Source of the DNA: Megaleporinus macrocephalus | Taxonomy: Eukaryota; Chordata; Actinopteri; Characiformes; Anostomidae | NCBI GenBank assembly: GCA_021613375.1 | Contig: CM038708.1 | Location: 32,082,059 to 32,146,058 of the forward strand | DNA length: 64,000 bases | Direction of reading: 5' to 3' | In this document: positions 27,052-39,200 of the stretch, piece after piece | Layout: each line of letters begins with the position of its first letter | Position numbering within the stretch: the first letter of the stretch is position 1 | Translations under genes and position numbers: made by a program | Notes under the pieces: generated by a model | Seen by the model: only the letters and a program-made list of their open reading frames with translations | What the model was told of the DNA's origin: nothing | Database searches by the model: none

Positions 27052-29548
27052 AACACACTCACAGTACTCTGGTGTTCTTCAGCCTGATCGGTTAACTGCT
27101 GCAGTTCTACGTTACAGCTGATTACCAAAAACAGCACTCAGCGCATTTCCTTATAGTTGGATTGGAGAAGAAAACCTGTTAACCCTCCTGTAATGTTCAA
27201 CTGTGAGGAACACTAATAATGTTTAACCATCCAGACGGAGTTCACATAGATATTTTTATCCATAAACTTTATCTTTTGCCCATTTCATATCAATTTAATC
27301 AATATAAGTTTTCAATCACAGCCCAGTGGTGTAGTGGTCAGTACGGTGGTGTAGTGGTCAGTACGGTGGTGTAGTGGTTAGCACTGTCGCTTCACAGCAC
27401 GATGATCTGGGTTGGATTCCTGGTCCGGGCTGTTCTGTGTGGAGTGTGCATGTTCTCCCCGTGCTTGAGTGGGTTTCCTCTGGGTACTCCGGTTTCCTCC
27501 CACAGTCCAAACACATGCATGATAGATTGATCACTCACTCTAACCTGCCGGTAGGTGTGAGTGAGTGCGTGTGGGTTGGCCATGTGATGGACTGGCGAAC
27601 TGTCCATGGTGTACCCCGCCTTTGCCTGATGACGCTGGGATTGGCTCCAGCCCCCCTGTGATGCCAACTAGTGGGATAAAGCTGATGATGATGGATGGAT
27701 GAATGAATGAAAGTTTTTCACTCCTTACAGATCATAACTATAATACAAAGCATCTATTCTGTGACAAGTTAACCCTTTCAGTTCAGATCACACTAAATGA
27801 ACTGTGAGTATAATTTTATAACTACTTTTTTTAACGTTTAAAACAAGAACAAAAAAAAACTAAATGAACCTGAACGAGAAAAAAAATGTGTGTGTGTGAA
27901 TGGGAGGGATTAGGCAACCCCATTGCATCTCAAATATAAAAAGAAAACAAAGCAGTTTGGGTCTAAATTTGATGTTTACCCTTCATACCTTCCATTTTCA
28001 CTGCTGGTGTGTAATTTGAACATGCAGGGTGGGTTGCAAACATCATCACACTAACTAAGCCCAGCAGAAAAAAGGTTTCATGCTTCAGAAATTACTAAAC
28101 ATATTTTTCCTGATTTTCCTAAAACTTTGAGTTTGATTCACAACATAACAGGAGGGTTAACTGAAACTCTTATAATAGAAGCCAGTGGGTGGTGATGAAT
28201 TCCATCAACGTTTCTGTGGAACATGTACTCATCTTTTAGATCTTTTAGGATAGTACATGGAGGTGTGGCTCTGTATCGTTTGTTCTTTCTGAGATGGGAA
28301 CAGTATGTGTTAATACGAACAGGAGGAGTGGTGTAGGTGGGGTTTTTATAGGCTCCTGGCTGATGGCATATGGACACCAGAAGCGAAAACTAGTGGATCT
28401 AGTTTTCGACAGTGTACCTTTAGTGTTCTGGAATTGAAGAACTGCTTCAGTAGGACATTACTTTTGTGTGTCCTGCACTAGAACAGTTAATGGTTATAGT
28501 TTTGTATTCAAGTGTTTGCTGTTGAAATTCACCACCTGCTCATCAACTTCTGTTAGAAATGAGTTAGTCGTTAAGTTTTAACGATTTTCTAAGTACAAGG
28601 AAATGCATTGTTTTTATTGTTCTTGGTAATTGACCATACAATTAGGGTCCAGCAGATAGAGATTAGGTTAAAGAACGCTAGAGTATTTATTTAACACGGA
28701 ACCAAAAAACATCAGCGATGGATGTAGAAAAATACTCAAGATCAAGAACAGCTCTAGCCAATAAAAAAACATCCACCATCTGCTGGTATCATCTGCAACT
28801 GCTGCAGTATGAAGCCATTCAGAGAGACCATTGTTCGACTTTGTCAGAGAAAATCCGAATGACTGTTTTTACCTGAGGATACACACGACTGGTTTGGCAC
28901 ATTTCTTTCTTCAGCTTCTACCGTTTTTGCCCCTGCAGACAAAGTGCTGGTCACTCCGTCAGGGATTTTTGTATATCCTGTACTAATCACTGCTATAAAG
29001 TTCATGCTTCTGGGCGTCAGCATTGCTAACAGAACTGAAAAATACTAATGTCTTCTTTTTGTCTGTTGCTTTTGTTAAAGCTCTACACTGTTATTTAGCC
29101 GCAGCACCAGCTGTCTGGTCAGTTCCATAGTAAGCTTCGGTTTTACCCTGTAAGACCCTTTTACCCTTTTTGCCAGTCCTTCTCCTGATTGTGCTCAACT
29201 AATCAGCGTGTGCCACCTGCAAAAAAAGAAGATAAAAAAAAAAAAGCTGAATGTCAAAAAAGAGGTGGTACGCACGACTTGTATGAATTGGTCTATTAGG
29301 GAGACTCGTTCTTTACATGCCTATAAAAAAAACTTACTAAAGAACCAGAAAATAACTAAATAACGTTTTGGCGTGAAATTGATCTGTAAGCATAAGGGGA
29401 AGTAAACTGGTACATGATAAGTTAGTTCCATATGTTTTGTTTACTATGACATTATTTGTGACGTAACATTTTGCCAAGATTATAGTGTAAACTGTAAACT
29501 AACAAAAACTGAATGTACATCTTTAAAATATATAATATTTTAAATAAA
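27052..29548 (+). other. Probable YES1 3' UTR with poly(A) signal at 29543
   Basis: The first AATAAA I find after the stop with an AT-rich setting is at 29543-29548, which would give a UTR of about 2.5 kb containing a SINE (27323-27710). Earlier cleavage at a variant signal cannot be excluded. Confidence 0.4.
27323..27710 (+). mobile_element. Full-length tRNA-derived SINE with triplicated head
   Basis: The head contains GGTGGTGTAGTGGTTAGCAC (A-box-like) and GGGTTGGATTCCTGG (B-box-like). The body follows with GGTTTCCTCCCACAGTCC and TGATGGACTGGCGAACTG, and it ends GGGATAAAG plus (GATG)n(AATG)n. The first 20 bases of the head (CAGTACGGTGGTGTAGTGGT) are repeated three times at about 27325-27382. 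It sits inside the probable YES1 3' UTR. Confidence 0.85.
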
Positions 29549-31140
29549 ACCTCTGTTGTGTAGTTCTGTACTGGCTTAAGGAGCAGATATGTGCTTTAGA
29601 TACGAAACACTAAGTTATGTTTGTACGCTTCTGTAATTGCATACAAGGATTTCTTTTACTCCTCTGTTTATAGTGGCATAGACATGGACAGTCAGTTTGG
29701 ATTCAGTGTGTGTGACTTACTGTCTCTCTGGAACTCTAACCTGCCCATTTTCTGATGTGATATGTAATGTGTTAACCTGTATTCACACTTATTTATAGAA
29801 TTCAGCAGCTTTCCAATAGCCTGTATTGTGAGTTTAGGTTAGCAGGTTCTGTTCTAGATACAAGAACCAGCAAATACATCTACTGGAATCAGAATGACCC
29901 TTCCTTTCACCTATAACAAAGGAAATCTGTGGGCCAGTCAAGTCACAACATTATGACCACCAGAGTAACTGCCAACCGCCATGTACAGCAGCTAGACGGA
30001 CTGGGACTCAATAAGGTCCTGGTAAGTTGTCACATTGGTCATTGGAGTCCTTTGAGGTGGTCCTCAAATGGGTTTAAGTCTGGGTAATTAGGGATGATTT
30101 TTATATTTAGGTTTGGGGGAAATAAATTAGATTTTTTTACTATCTTTTAAAATAATCCACCAAGCGGTTTGTTGTGGCTCAGTTCTGGAGAAACGTACAG
30201 AGCCAGAATTATTCACAGTGGTGGTGATAGAAACCAGACGTCTGAAGCCAGACACATTGATTTATGATAGTTTTGGGATAAGCTTTTGGCATAAAATATA
30301 TTTTTAAGGAATACCTATTATGGCTTTTTGGCAGTGTGTTCTGTAGATGTGTGTGCATTACAGTCTGTAAAGTTATGAAGCCCAAAATACACACTAGAGG
30401 GAGAAACTTTTTCCCCTTTCTCAGCTGCCTGAAACCCCCACTGGAATTCCAGCCTTTTTTTCTGTTACAAAGTGATGTCATCTCGTAACGCAGTCTTTAC
30501 TCCTCACGCACCAGCAAGCTTAGCCCACCCTCACTCAACACACAGAGACCTAACCCGGTAAAACAAAAATAACTACCGCTCTGAAACGTCCTGCTCCAGT
30601 CTAGCTTTTAAAGGTGAATCAGGGCTGCCAGCTGGTTCTACCTGACTTTCAGGATCAAACTCAAATTGGGGAAGCGGGTTTAGTGAGTTTTACTGAGTTT
30701 GTTGTTAATTAGTCCAGAGGTTTGTAGAGCTCACAAAGCGAGCTATAAACAGAAATATCTGTGGTGTTTCAAAGAGTATCAGATGAAGAACTAAATAACC
30801 TACATCAAGTCCTTCATTCCGCACACAGGAAAGCACTACTACACTGACACGGCCTGCTGCGTCGCCTTTTTCTAAGGAGGCTGCCACTCAGTGCACTGGT
30901 AGCATTAGCTTACAATAAGCAATGTTAATTTATAGACTGTTTAACAGTGATATCAAACGTTCACATGGAGCTGAAACATTTTTCAACTAGTGCAGCCAGA
31001 GAGGCAGTTTTAAAAACAAGGCAGTTTTAGAAGAACATGGAGCTGCAGAAGGCCTGCAGTGGTCTATCTCACTTCTGACCACCCTGAATGAGTCTGAACG
31101 ACTGCACTGAGGAGAAACATAGAACAATCAGTGAAAGTCT
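29549..31140. other. YES1-ENOSF1 intergenic region
   Basis: Contains an inverted fragment of a dispersed element at 29935-30100 (ACATTATGACCACC end, antisense to the 1890-1925 terminus). Otherwise nothing was recognised. Confidence 0.45.
29935..30100 (-). mobile_element. Fragment of the 1560-1940 Tc1-like element, inverted
   Basis: ACAACATTATGACCACC, CAGCTAGACGGACTGGGA and CAATAAGGTCCTGGTAAGTT are the reverse complement of segments at 1850-1925 (CTTATTGAGTCTCCCAGTCC, GGTGGTCATAATAATGTG). Confidence 0.65.
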
Positions 31141-31274
31141 TCTTTAAAGTCCTACATGTTGTTAGGTTAGGGGTCAGTGAGTTCTAAGCTCCGCCCCTCT
31201 TTCTGTGGAGGCGGGTCTTCAGAAAGTAAAGGAAGCTGCTGTCTCTCTCTCTCGGATCCCGGACCGACGACAAA
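31141..31274 (+). promoter_or_regulatory. Probable ENOSF1 promoter and 5' UTR
   Basis: Upstream of the start codon lie GC boxes CCGCCCC (31191-31197) and GGCGGG (31210-31215) in a locally GC-richer stretch, with a short CT run at 31240-31253 and no TATA box. This fits a housekeeping promoter with a 5' UTR of a few dozen bases; the exact start site is not visible. Confidence 0.5.
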
Positions 31275-33180
31275 ATGTTAAAAGGCAACATTAGTAGCCT
31301 GACAGTGAGCGACGTGCGGTTCCCTACGTCTCTGGAGCAGCACGGATCAGACGCGATGGTGTGTAGAGAGCAGTGGAGCTTTAACCCGCTGTAGCTGAAC
31401 AGAGTCTGCAGAGTAGAGACACACAGTCAGACACTTTCCGTTTGTAACCCAGTTCATACAGAAACATTCACTCGCCAGCCCTTAACTGAGCTCACTGGTC
31501 CTACTGAGCTCTCGAGCTCCTGTGTTTTAGGCTGAATACCGTGTGTTACTGTGTTTGAACTGCTGCGCACTGTAATCATGTGACTGACCGCTCCACAGCA
31601 CGCTGACCCGGACTACTCCGTGGCTTACGTGGTCATCGAAACTGATGATGGGCTGAAAGGCTACGGGATCACCTTCACTGTAGGACGAGGCACAGAAGTG
31701 GGTGAGTCTTTGTAACGTTTGGTTTGGTTTGGTAATCGCGATTCAGTCTGGTCTGGAGTGTCAGTCACAGGACTGTTGTGGTTTGCTCTGGCGGTGGGCG
31801 GGGCACACTGATCCTCTTGGCATTGGTAGTTGTGAAAATGCGCCACCTCGTGGTTCACATGTGGCCAACACGTTAAGAAAGCTCGACTGATGCCTCTTAG
31901 GAAGAATCAGAGCCCAGTACTGGACTAAACTGCAGTGGCTCTTTTAGTCTAGGCTTGTCCGGCTCTTGAAAACAGGCCCTTAATGTTCGCCAAGCTTTGG
32001 GATGTGGAGCGACTGCATTCTCTGGAGTGATGAAGCTCTCCGCAATGGAGTGTATGGTCCAGAACTAATCATCCAGCATCAGTACCTGACATTGCTAATG
32101 CTCTCGTGGCTGAATGCAATGAAATCTTTGCAGCAATGTTTCAACATCAAGCACAGGGGGGCCTAATCCTGATTTAACGCACCAGACGCAGCCATTGCAG
32201 GCATCTGAATATCTGTGTGTTGGATTTGAACTCTCCAGGGTGGTAGATGTTCAGGATCAGGACTGATCTAGTGTAAAGCCTTTCCTAGAAGTCTTTGGTT
32301 TCAGAAGAAATGTTGAGGTAGCAGATGTCGCCTCACTTTTGGACACATAGTGATGCTAAGAAATGTTTATTTACAGAATGTAGCCATATATATTTATTAA
32401 AATACATTGCAAATGATGTATTGTGGCAAAGATAACCTGCCCATTGTCTGTCTTGCCTTCCTCTCTCTCTCTCTCTCTCTCTCTCTGTACAGTTGTATGT
32501 GCTGTAGAAGCATTGTCTACATTAGTAATTGGAAGGACACTGGAGGAGATAGTGAGTGACTTTAGTGGATTCTACAGGCTCCTGACCAGCGATGGTCAGA
32601 TGAGATGGGTAAGTGAATAAACATAGTTTAGAAGGGAATTTCTTTAACTTTTAACTATATTAGTGAGAAACTTACAGACATTACACTGTAAATGTATTTA
32701 TTTGTTTATTTCTTTCACATTTTAACACAGAATATTTTGCACACATGTTAAAATCATTGTGGAATTCCACTTTATGTGACCGTAGAACAGTTAGAGCCAC
32801 ATTTGCAGCTTTTTTAATACTGTTGGTTTAATTGTTGACAGATTGGCCCAGAGAAAGGAGTCATCCAGCTGGCAACTGCAGCCATTCTTAATGCTATCTG
32901 GGATATGTGGGCCCGTGCAGAGGGCAAGGTAAGACACAGTGACAAACACATTGTTTTGTGTGAACATTTCATACTAGATTAACAGAAATTATGCAAAATG
33001 GCTCTGTTACCTTTCATACACAAATTTCAAGCACGTAATGTTTTTATCCTTGTCCTCTGCAGCCTCTTTGGAAGCTCCTGGTTGACATGGTAGGATCATA
33101 AGACAATATAAATTAAATGAAGATTTATATATATGATATATACATATAGAAATGGTTTGCTGTAAACAAATGTGACCATG

Positions 33181-33214
<34 letters not shown>

Positions 33215-36200
33215 TGTGTGTCTACAGGAGCCCAGACAGCTCATCCGCTGTATAGACTTCAGATACATCACTGATGCCCTCACAGAGCAAGAAGCTTTAG
33301 GTGAGCTCATCAGTACTAGTACACCGTTAAACAGTGCACTCTATAAGCTTACTGATATCCCCCTCTCTGTCGTCCTCTCTCTGGAAAACAGATATACTGG
33401 AGAAAGCCAAAGAGGGAAAGCAGAGGAGAGGTAGGAAGCTGATTTAGAGACATGGATATTTAATGGAAGCTATTCTTCATCCACAGTTTAGTTTGGCAGA
33501 ACAGACAACAATGTTGTGCAGGACACAGAGGATGTGCAGGAGGTACTCAGTCAAATGATAAAAACTTCCCAGGGTCCAGCTCACTGGCATGGTAATACAA
33601 ATAAGTCCTATAACCGAATTTGAAACGAGTAAATAACTTGACAGCAGTGCTAAAATAAATTTATAAACTATTTACGAATGACAGGTTTGCACGAAAGCTC
33701 AGTTGAAAATCATTTGCTTTGGTACCACAAGCATCATTTAACATCTGATCAACCCAGAAGAGTTGTCTGAGTATATATCCTCTAATGATCTATTCAGGAA
33801 TGTGGGCTTTCAATTATATCCCTGAAGTAAGACTGAAGAGTGAAGTGGTGCAATGTGAGTTCAAAGCTGCAGACTCTGAGACGAACAGTCAAATGACAAA
33901 GTTTAAGTTTACAACTTTGAACTGAACTGGACCTCAGACAGTACATTTTATTACAATTCAGTAGCGACTGTTTGGTGGTGACAATTTCAGATCATTTTGA
34001 GAAGAACTCCATCCCGCACATGACTTGTACACACATTTAATGAAAAATATTATAATATAATCACCAATGTGTCCTACCTCATAGCATATGATTTTTGTGG
34101 CCTTTGTAGAGGAGCAGATGCTGAAGGAGGGGTATCCAGCCTACACCACATCCTGCGCCTGGCTGGGCTACTCTGATCAACAGCTCACAGAGGTATGTGC
34201 TCGGTAATGCAGTGCATAAAATAAAGATTTTAACAGACTGTGGTACACAGATCAGCCATAACATTGACATCACCTTATTCTATCTACACACATTGTCTAT
34301 TTTATCAGCTCCACTTACCACATAGGAGCACTTTGTAGTTCTACACTTACAGACTGTGGTCCATCTGATTTGGTGCTTGTATTGTTCATGCCGTTTCACC
34401 CCTGGTATGTTCGTGTGTGCTGCTCTGGTACGAGTGGATCAGACACAGCAGTGCCTGATGCATGTAGATACAAGAAGGTGGTGTATATAAGCAACAGAGG
34501 ATTTCTACACTTCTGCAATATAACAGAAGTACAACATATCAAACCTACACTGCAATACAGTGCTAGTTCTGACACTATGGGTCTCAAAACCTAGTGACTG
34601 TCTAAGTAGGCACTGTCTAAGTAGGCACTGTCTAGGTAGGCACTGTCTAAGTAGCCACTGTCTAGGTAGGCACTGTCTAAGTAGCCACTGTCTAGGTAGG
34701 CACTGTCTAAGTAGACAGTGTAAGTAGGCACTGTCTAAGTAGCCACTGTCTAGGTAGGCACTGTCTAAGTAGCCACTGTCTAGGTAGGCACTGTCTAAGT
34801 AGCCACTGTCTAGGTAGGCACTGTCTAAGTAGACAGTGTAAGTAGGCACTGTCTAAGTAGGCACTGTCTAGGTAGGCACTGTCTAAGTAGGCACTGTCTA
34901 GGTAGGCACTGTCTAAGTAGGCACTGTCTAGGTAGGCGCTGTCTAGGTAGGCGCTGTCTAGGTAGGCGCTGTCTAAGTAGGCGCTGTCTAAGTAGGCGCT
35001 GTCTAGGTAGGCGCTGTCTAGGTAGGCGCTGTCTAAGTAGGCGCTGTCAAGGTACGCACTGTCTAGGTAGGCACTGTCTAAGTAGGCACTGTCTAGGTAG
35101 GCACTGTCTAAGTAGGCACTGTCTAAGTAGGCACTGTCTAGGTAGGCACTGTCTAGGTAGGCACTGTCTAAGTAGGCACTGTCTAAGTAGGCACTGTCTA
35201 GGTAGGCACTGTCTAGGTAGGCACAGTCTCAGTAGCACTGTCTAAGTAGGCGCATGTCTAAGGTAGGCGCTGTCTAGGTAGGGCGTGTCTAAGTAGGCGC
35301 TGTCAAGGTACGCACTGTCTAAGTAGTAGCACTGTCTAAGTAAGGCACTGTCTAAGTAGGCACTGTCTAAGTAGGCACTGTCTAGGTAGGCACTGTCTAG
35401 GTAGGCACTGTCTAAGTAGGCACTGTCTAGGTAGGCACTGTCTAGGTAGGCACTGTCTAAGTAGGCACTGTCTAGGTAGGCACTGTTTAAGTAGGCACTG
35501 TTTAGGTAGGCACTGTCTAAGTAGGCACTGTCTAAGTAGGCACTGTCTAAGTAGGCGCTGTCTAAGTAGGTAATGTCTAAGTAGGTAATGTCTAAGTAGG
35601 TAATGTCTAAGTAGGCACTGTCTAGGTAGGCACTGTCTAGGTAGGCACTGTCTAAGTAGGCGCTGTCTAGGTAGGCGCTGTCTAAGTAGGCGCTGTCTAA
35701 GTAGGCGCTGTCTAGGTAGGCGCTGTCTAAGTAGGCACTGTCTAAGTAGGCGCTGTCTAAGTAGGTAATGTCTAAGTAGGTAATGTCTAAGTAGGCGCTG
35801 TCTAAGTAGGTAATGTCTAAGTAGCAGCGTTCTGTCTAAGTACATCTCTCCTCATAAACAGATTACTGAGACGCTCTAGTTACAGAGCGACTGCGTCACA
35901 GCTTGTTCCCGCCCACTGCAGCACGCGACCGGTGGTTTAGCTGGTTGCTAAGATACCGGTCGGCATCCAAAACAATAGCACCAGGCTTAAAAATCCGCTA
36001 GCATAAATGCTAATGGCTCGAGAATAAAACTGCAAAATGGTAAACGACTCGTTACAGAGTTGTTAATAAAATACTGTTTTGAGTGATTATATGACAAGAA
36101 ACACATTAAAACACCAGAGAGAATCGAAATAACTTACACTTTAAAACCACTTCATTGCTCGTAGATTTGCCTGCGTTGCATCATAGGATTGTCTTAGCGG

Positions 36201-39200
36201 CTGAGGAAGAGTTCGATGCTTCCTTAAAATCAGGTCAGAATAAGGTTCCTCAGTAGTCAGCATGTTTAGGTATATAAGAATTGGGACAGTCTCCATGTTG
36301 GGAGCGCATACTATGACGTAATGTGCTGTCTATGTAAACACTCACTAGGTTTTGAGACACACCCTACATCTGCTCTGAAGTGAGATGCTAGAGAGTTTTG
36401 ATGTTTTGTAATGTAAATATTCAGACATCAGCTATCAGACATGCTTAATAGGAATGGTTGCCACTGTTTTCTTAACAACTACTCAGTGATCTCTAAAATT
36501 ATCTGAAATAAATAAATGAATTAATAATTAAATCACAATTAATGTATCATAATTGTATTCAATTGTGGTGCAAAAGCCACCGCACATCACACATTGTGCA
36601 ATATTGTTACACACCTATACGATAATATAATTTTTATTCTCTAAAAAAAGTTTATCCAGTGGCTCAGACTGAACCAGCCGTTGTTTTCACAAGTGGAAAC
36701 ATCCAGTCAGATTTCAACCAATCAGATTTTTCATCTTAATGATTTTCTGAAAAGTTTGAGCATAATGGAGTGAGTGAGTGAATGTGTGTGTGTAGCTGTG
36801 TTCCACTGCACTGGCTGAAGGATGGACCAGGTTCAAAGTAAAAGTGGGTGCAGACCTACAGGATGACGTCCGCAGATGCAGCCTCATTCGGAAGATGATT
36901 GGTCCTGAGAACACTCTGGTAATTTAGTCAAGCGTTACGACTGAACACCAAGAATTACCTCATTAATTTAAACACTGTAATCATGACAGTGATGTTTGGC
37001 ATCTCCACTATTAGATGATTGATGCCAACCAGCGATGGGACGTTGATGAGGCCATTTCTTGGGTAACCAAACTAGCCGAGTTCCGCCCCTTGTGGATTGA
37101 GGAGCCCACCTGTCCTGATGACATTCTTGGCCATGCCGCTATCTCCAAGGTAGGGAACGTGTCAGCATGTGTGGGACAGTGAGTGTCCGCTTATATATTT
37201 CACCTCTATGGCTTCAGCTGGAAGTTCAGTTGCTGTTCAACTGTTGAACAGCCTGTTGAACGGTTGATCGAGCACATCCCAGTAAGATTCAGGCGATTAA
37301 AGGCTGCATGATTCACACAAAGCTTCAGTGCTAGTGTTTACTGATCTGTTGGCTGTATCAGGATTGGTGTGTGGGAACGCTGTAACACTAAATGTAGCTA
37401 CATTTAGTGTTGACTTTACTGGACAACCAGGGTAAAACAGCGAAAGGTGCCTCACAAAACATTTCTTTGTAATTAACTGTAAATCACCCACATTCAGAAA
37501 CTCTAATCTCTTTCACTAATCAACGCTGGTGATAATGGAGTGATATACAGCAATGTGCACATTTTTTGGGCATGTAGAGAAATTATTCTATTTAAAAAGC
37601 TATCTTTGCAGACAGGAAGCTTTTATTTATTTTTTAAATATTCATATAGTATGTATATACTATGTAGTGGTTTTATGTATTCATTTAACCATTTCCAAGC
37701 TTTTCTTTGTGGAAGCATCCCAGTATTATTTACAGATATCATCTAATACCTGCTTTGACTACTTAGTGCTTCATTAAGCTGAATCATGATTGCTGGTGAA
37801 GGAACTGAATACATTCATACAATGTCTGTGGCGTCCAGGAGAAATTTGGAACTAATCTTTCTTCTTTACACTTGTGCACAAGATATTATCTACTTCTTTC
37901 ACAATAAGATATTAATGTACTTTGTATTGTAGTTATGATTATTGATGTCTGGTGTTCTTACTGGTGTAAATACACGTATTGCTGAGATAAAGGCTTTTAA
38001 ACAGTCAGCCTAAGATTTGTAGTGTTGTGGTATTTCATTAAGACCCCAAGGAACTGTGTAATGGGGTGTAATATGTGTAATATGTCTCCTTTAAACAGGT
38101 TTATGTCACTTCTAAAAATAAACAGCTTGTAGCTCTAGTGCTAAACTAAAGAATCCAATTTCAGACACTAAACATTTTGGCTGGCTACATTAGAGGAAAG
38201 TAGAAAGCTGTGTAAATCTGATTTTCTGTTGAATTATGACTTTACTGGTCTGTGTGTGGCTTTCAGGCTCTGGCACCTTTGGGAATTGGAGTGGCAACAG
38301 GAGAACAGGTGAATCAGCGTGCTCTAACCATTGTACTCTTCACATGGGTTAATTGGGACTGACACTGGTTGTATGTGTGTGTCAGTGTCATAACAGGGTG
38401 ATGTTTAAGCAGTTCCTGCAGGCCTCCGCTCTACAGTTTGTTCAGATTGACAGCTGTAGAGTGGGCAGCGTCAACGAGAACCTCGCCATCATACTAATGG
38501 CCGCCAAATTCAAGGGTGAGCTCTGTGTTGGGGTGCGTGGATGTGCTTTAGAGTTTCTACTGAACTGTAAACAGTAACGTTTCTAGCAGGAGTGTGTTTA
38601 TACTTCACTTACTTCCTGATAAACTTCAGTTCATGCTTTTTGAGATTCTGTTTGAACATGTCTTCTTTCTTTGCAGTCCCGGTGTGTCCTCATGCTGGTG
38701 GAGTGGGACTTTGTGAGCTTGTTCAACATTTAATTCTGTTTGACTACATCTCAGTGTCTGCCACTCTGGATAGCAGGTGAGAGTAAGTCACTAAAAGAGT
38801 GTGAGATTAAAAACAGCAGGTGAATTTAGCGCTGGTATTAAGGTAATTTCGAACTAATGCCAGTCTTACACCAAACAACTGTGAGCTGTTAGGCTGTCGC
38901 AGACAAATTTATCAGGTGGAAATAAAATCATGTGAGTCTTGCTAGAGTTGCAACACACTCCCATCATCTTGATCATTTAGTGTAAGGTGGTCAGGATAGC
39001 TGTCTTAACTCAGTCTTATTCTTTTGACGTTGCGATAAAATCAATTGTGTTTAATATTGTCATGAGTTTCTGGTCTTGGCTCATGCAAATAGTGACCCTA
39101 TAAGACTTTCAGTCTTTGCAAAACTTTCTACTTTCTGTTTTCCTCAAATGTAGTCAGCCAAAATGTTCAGTGTAAATGCCTCTAACAGCTAAACAAAGAC

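Noticed and set aside
34505..35845. Three long minus-strand frames with CLPRQ/YLDSA repeats
   Set aside because: Products of the 15-bp minisatellite, whose unit is a multiple of three.
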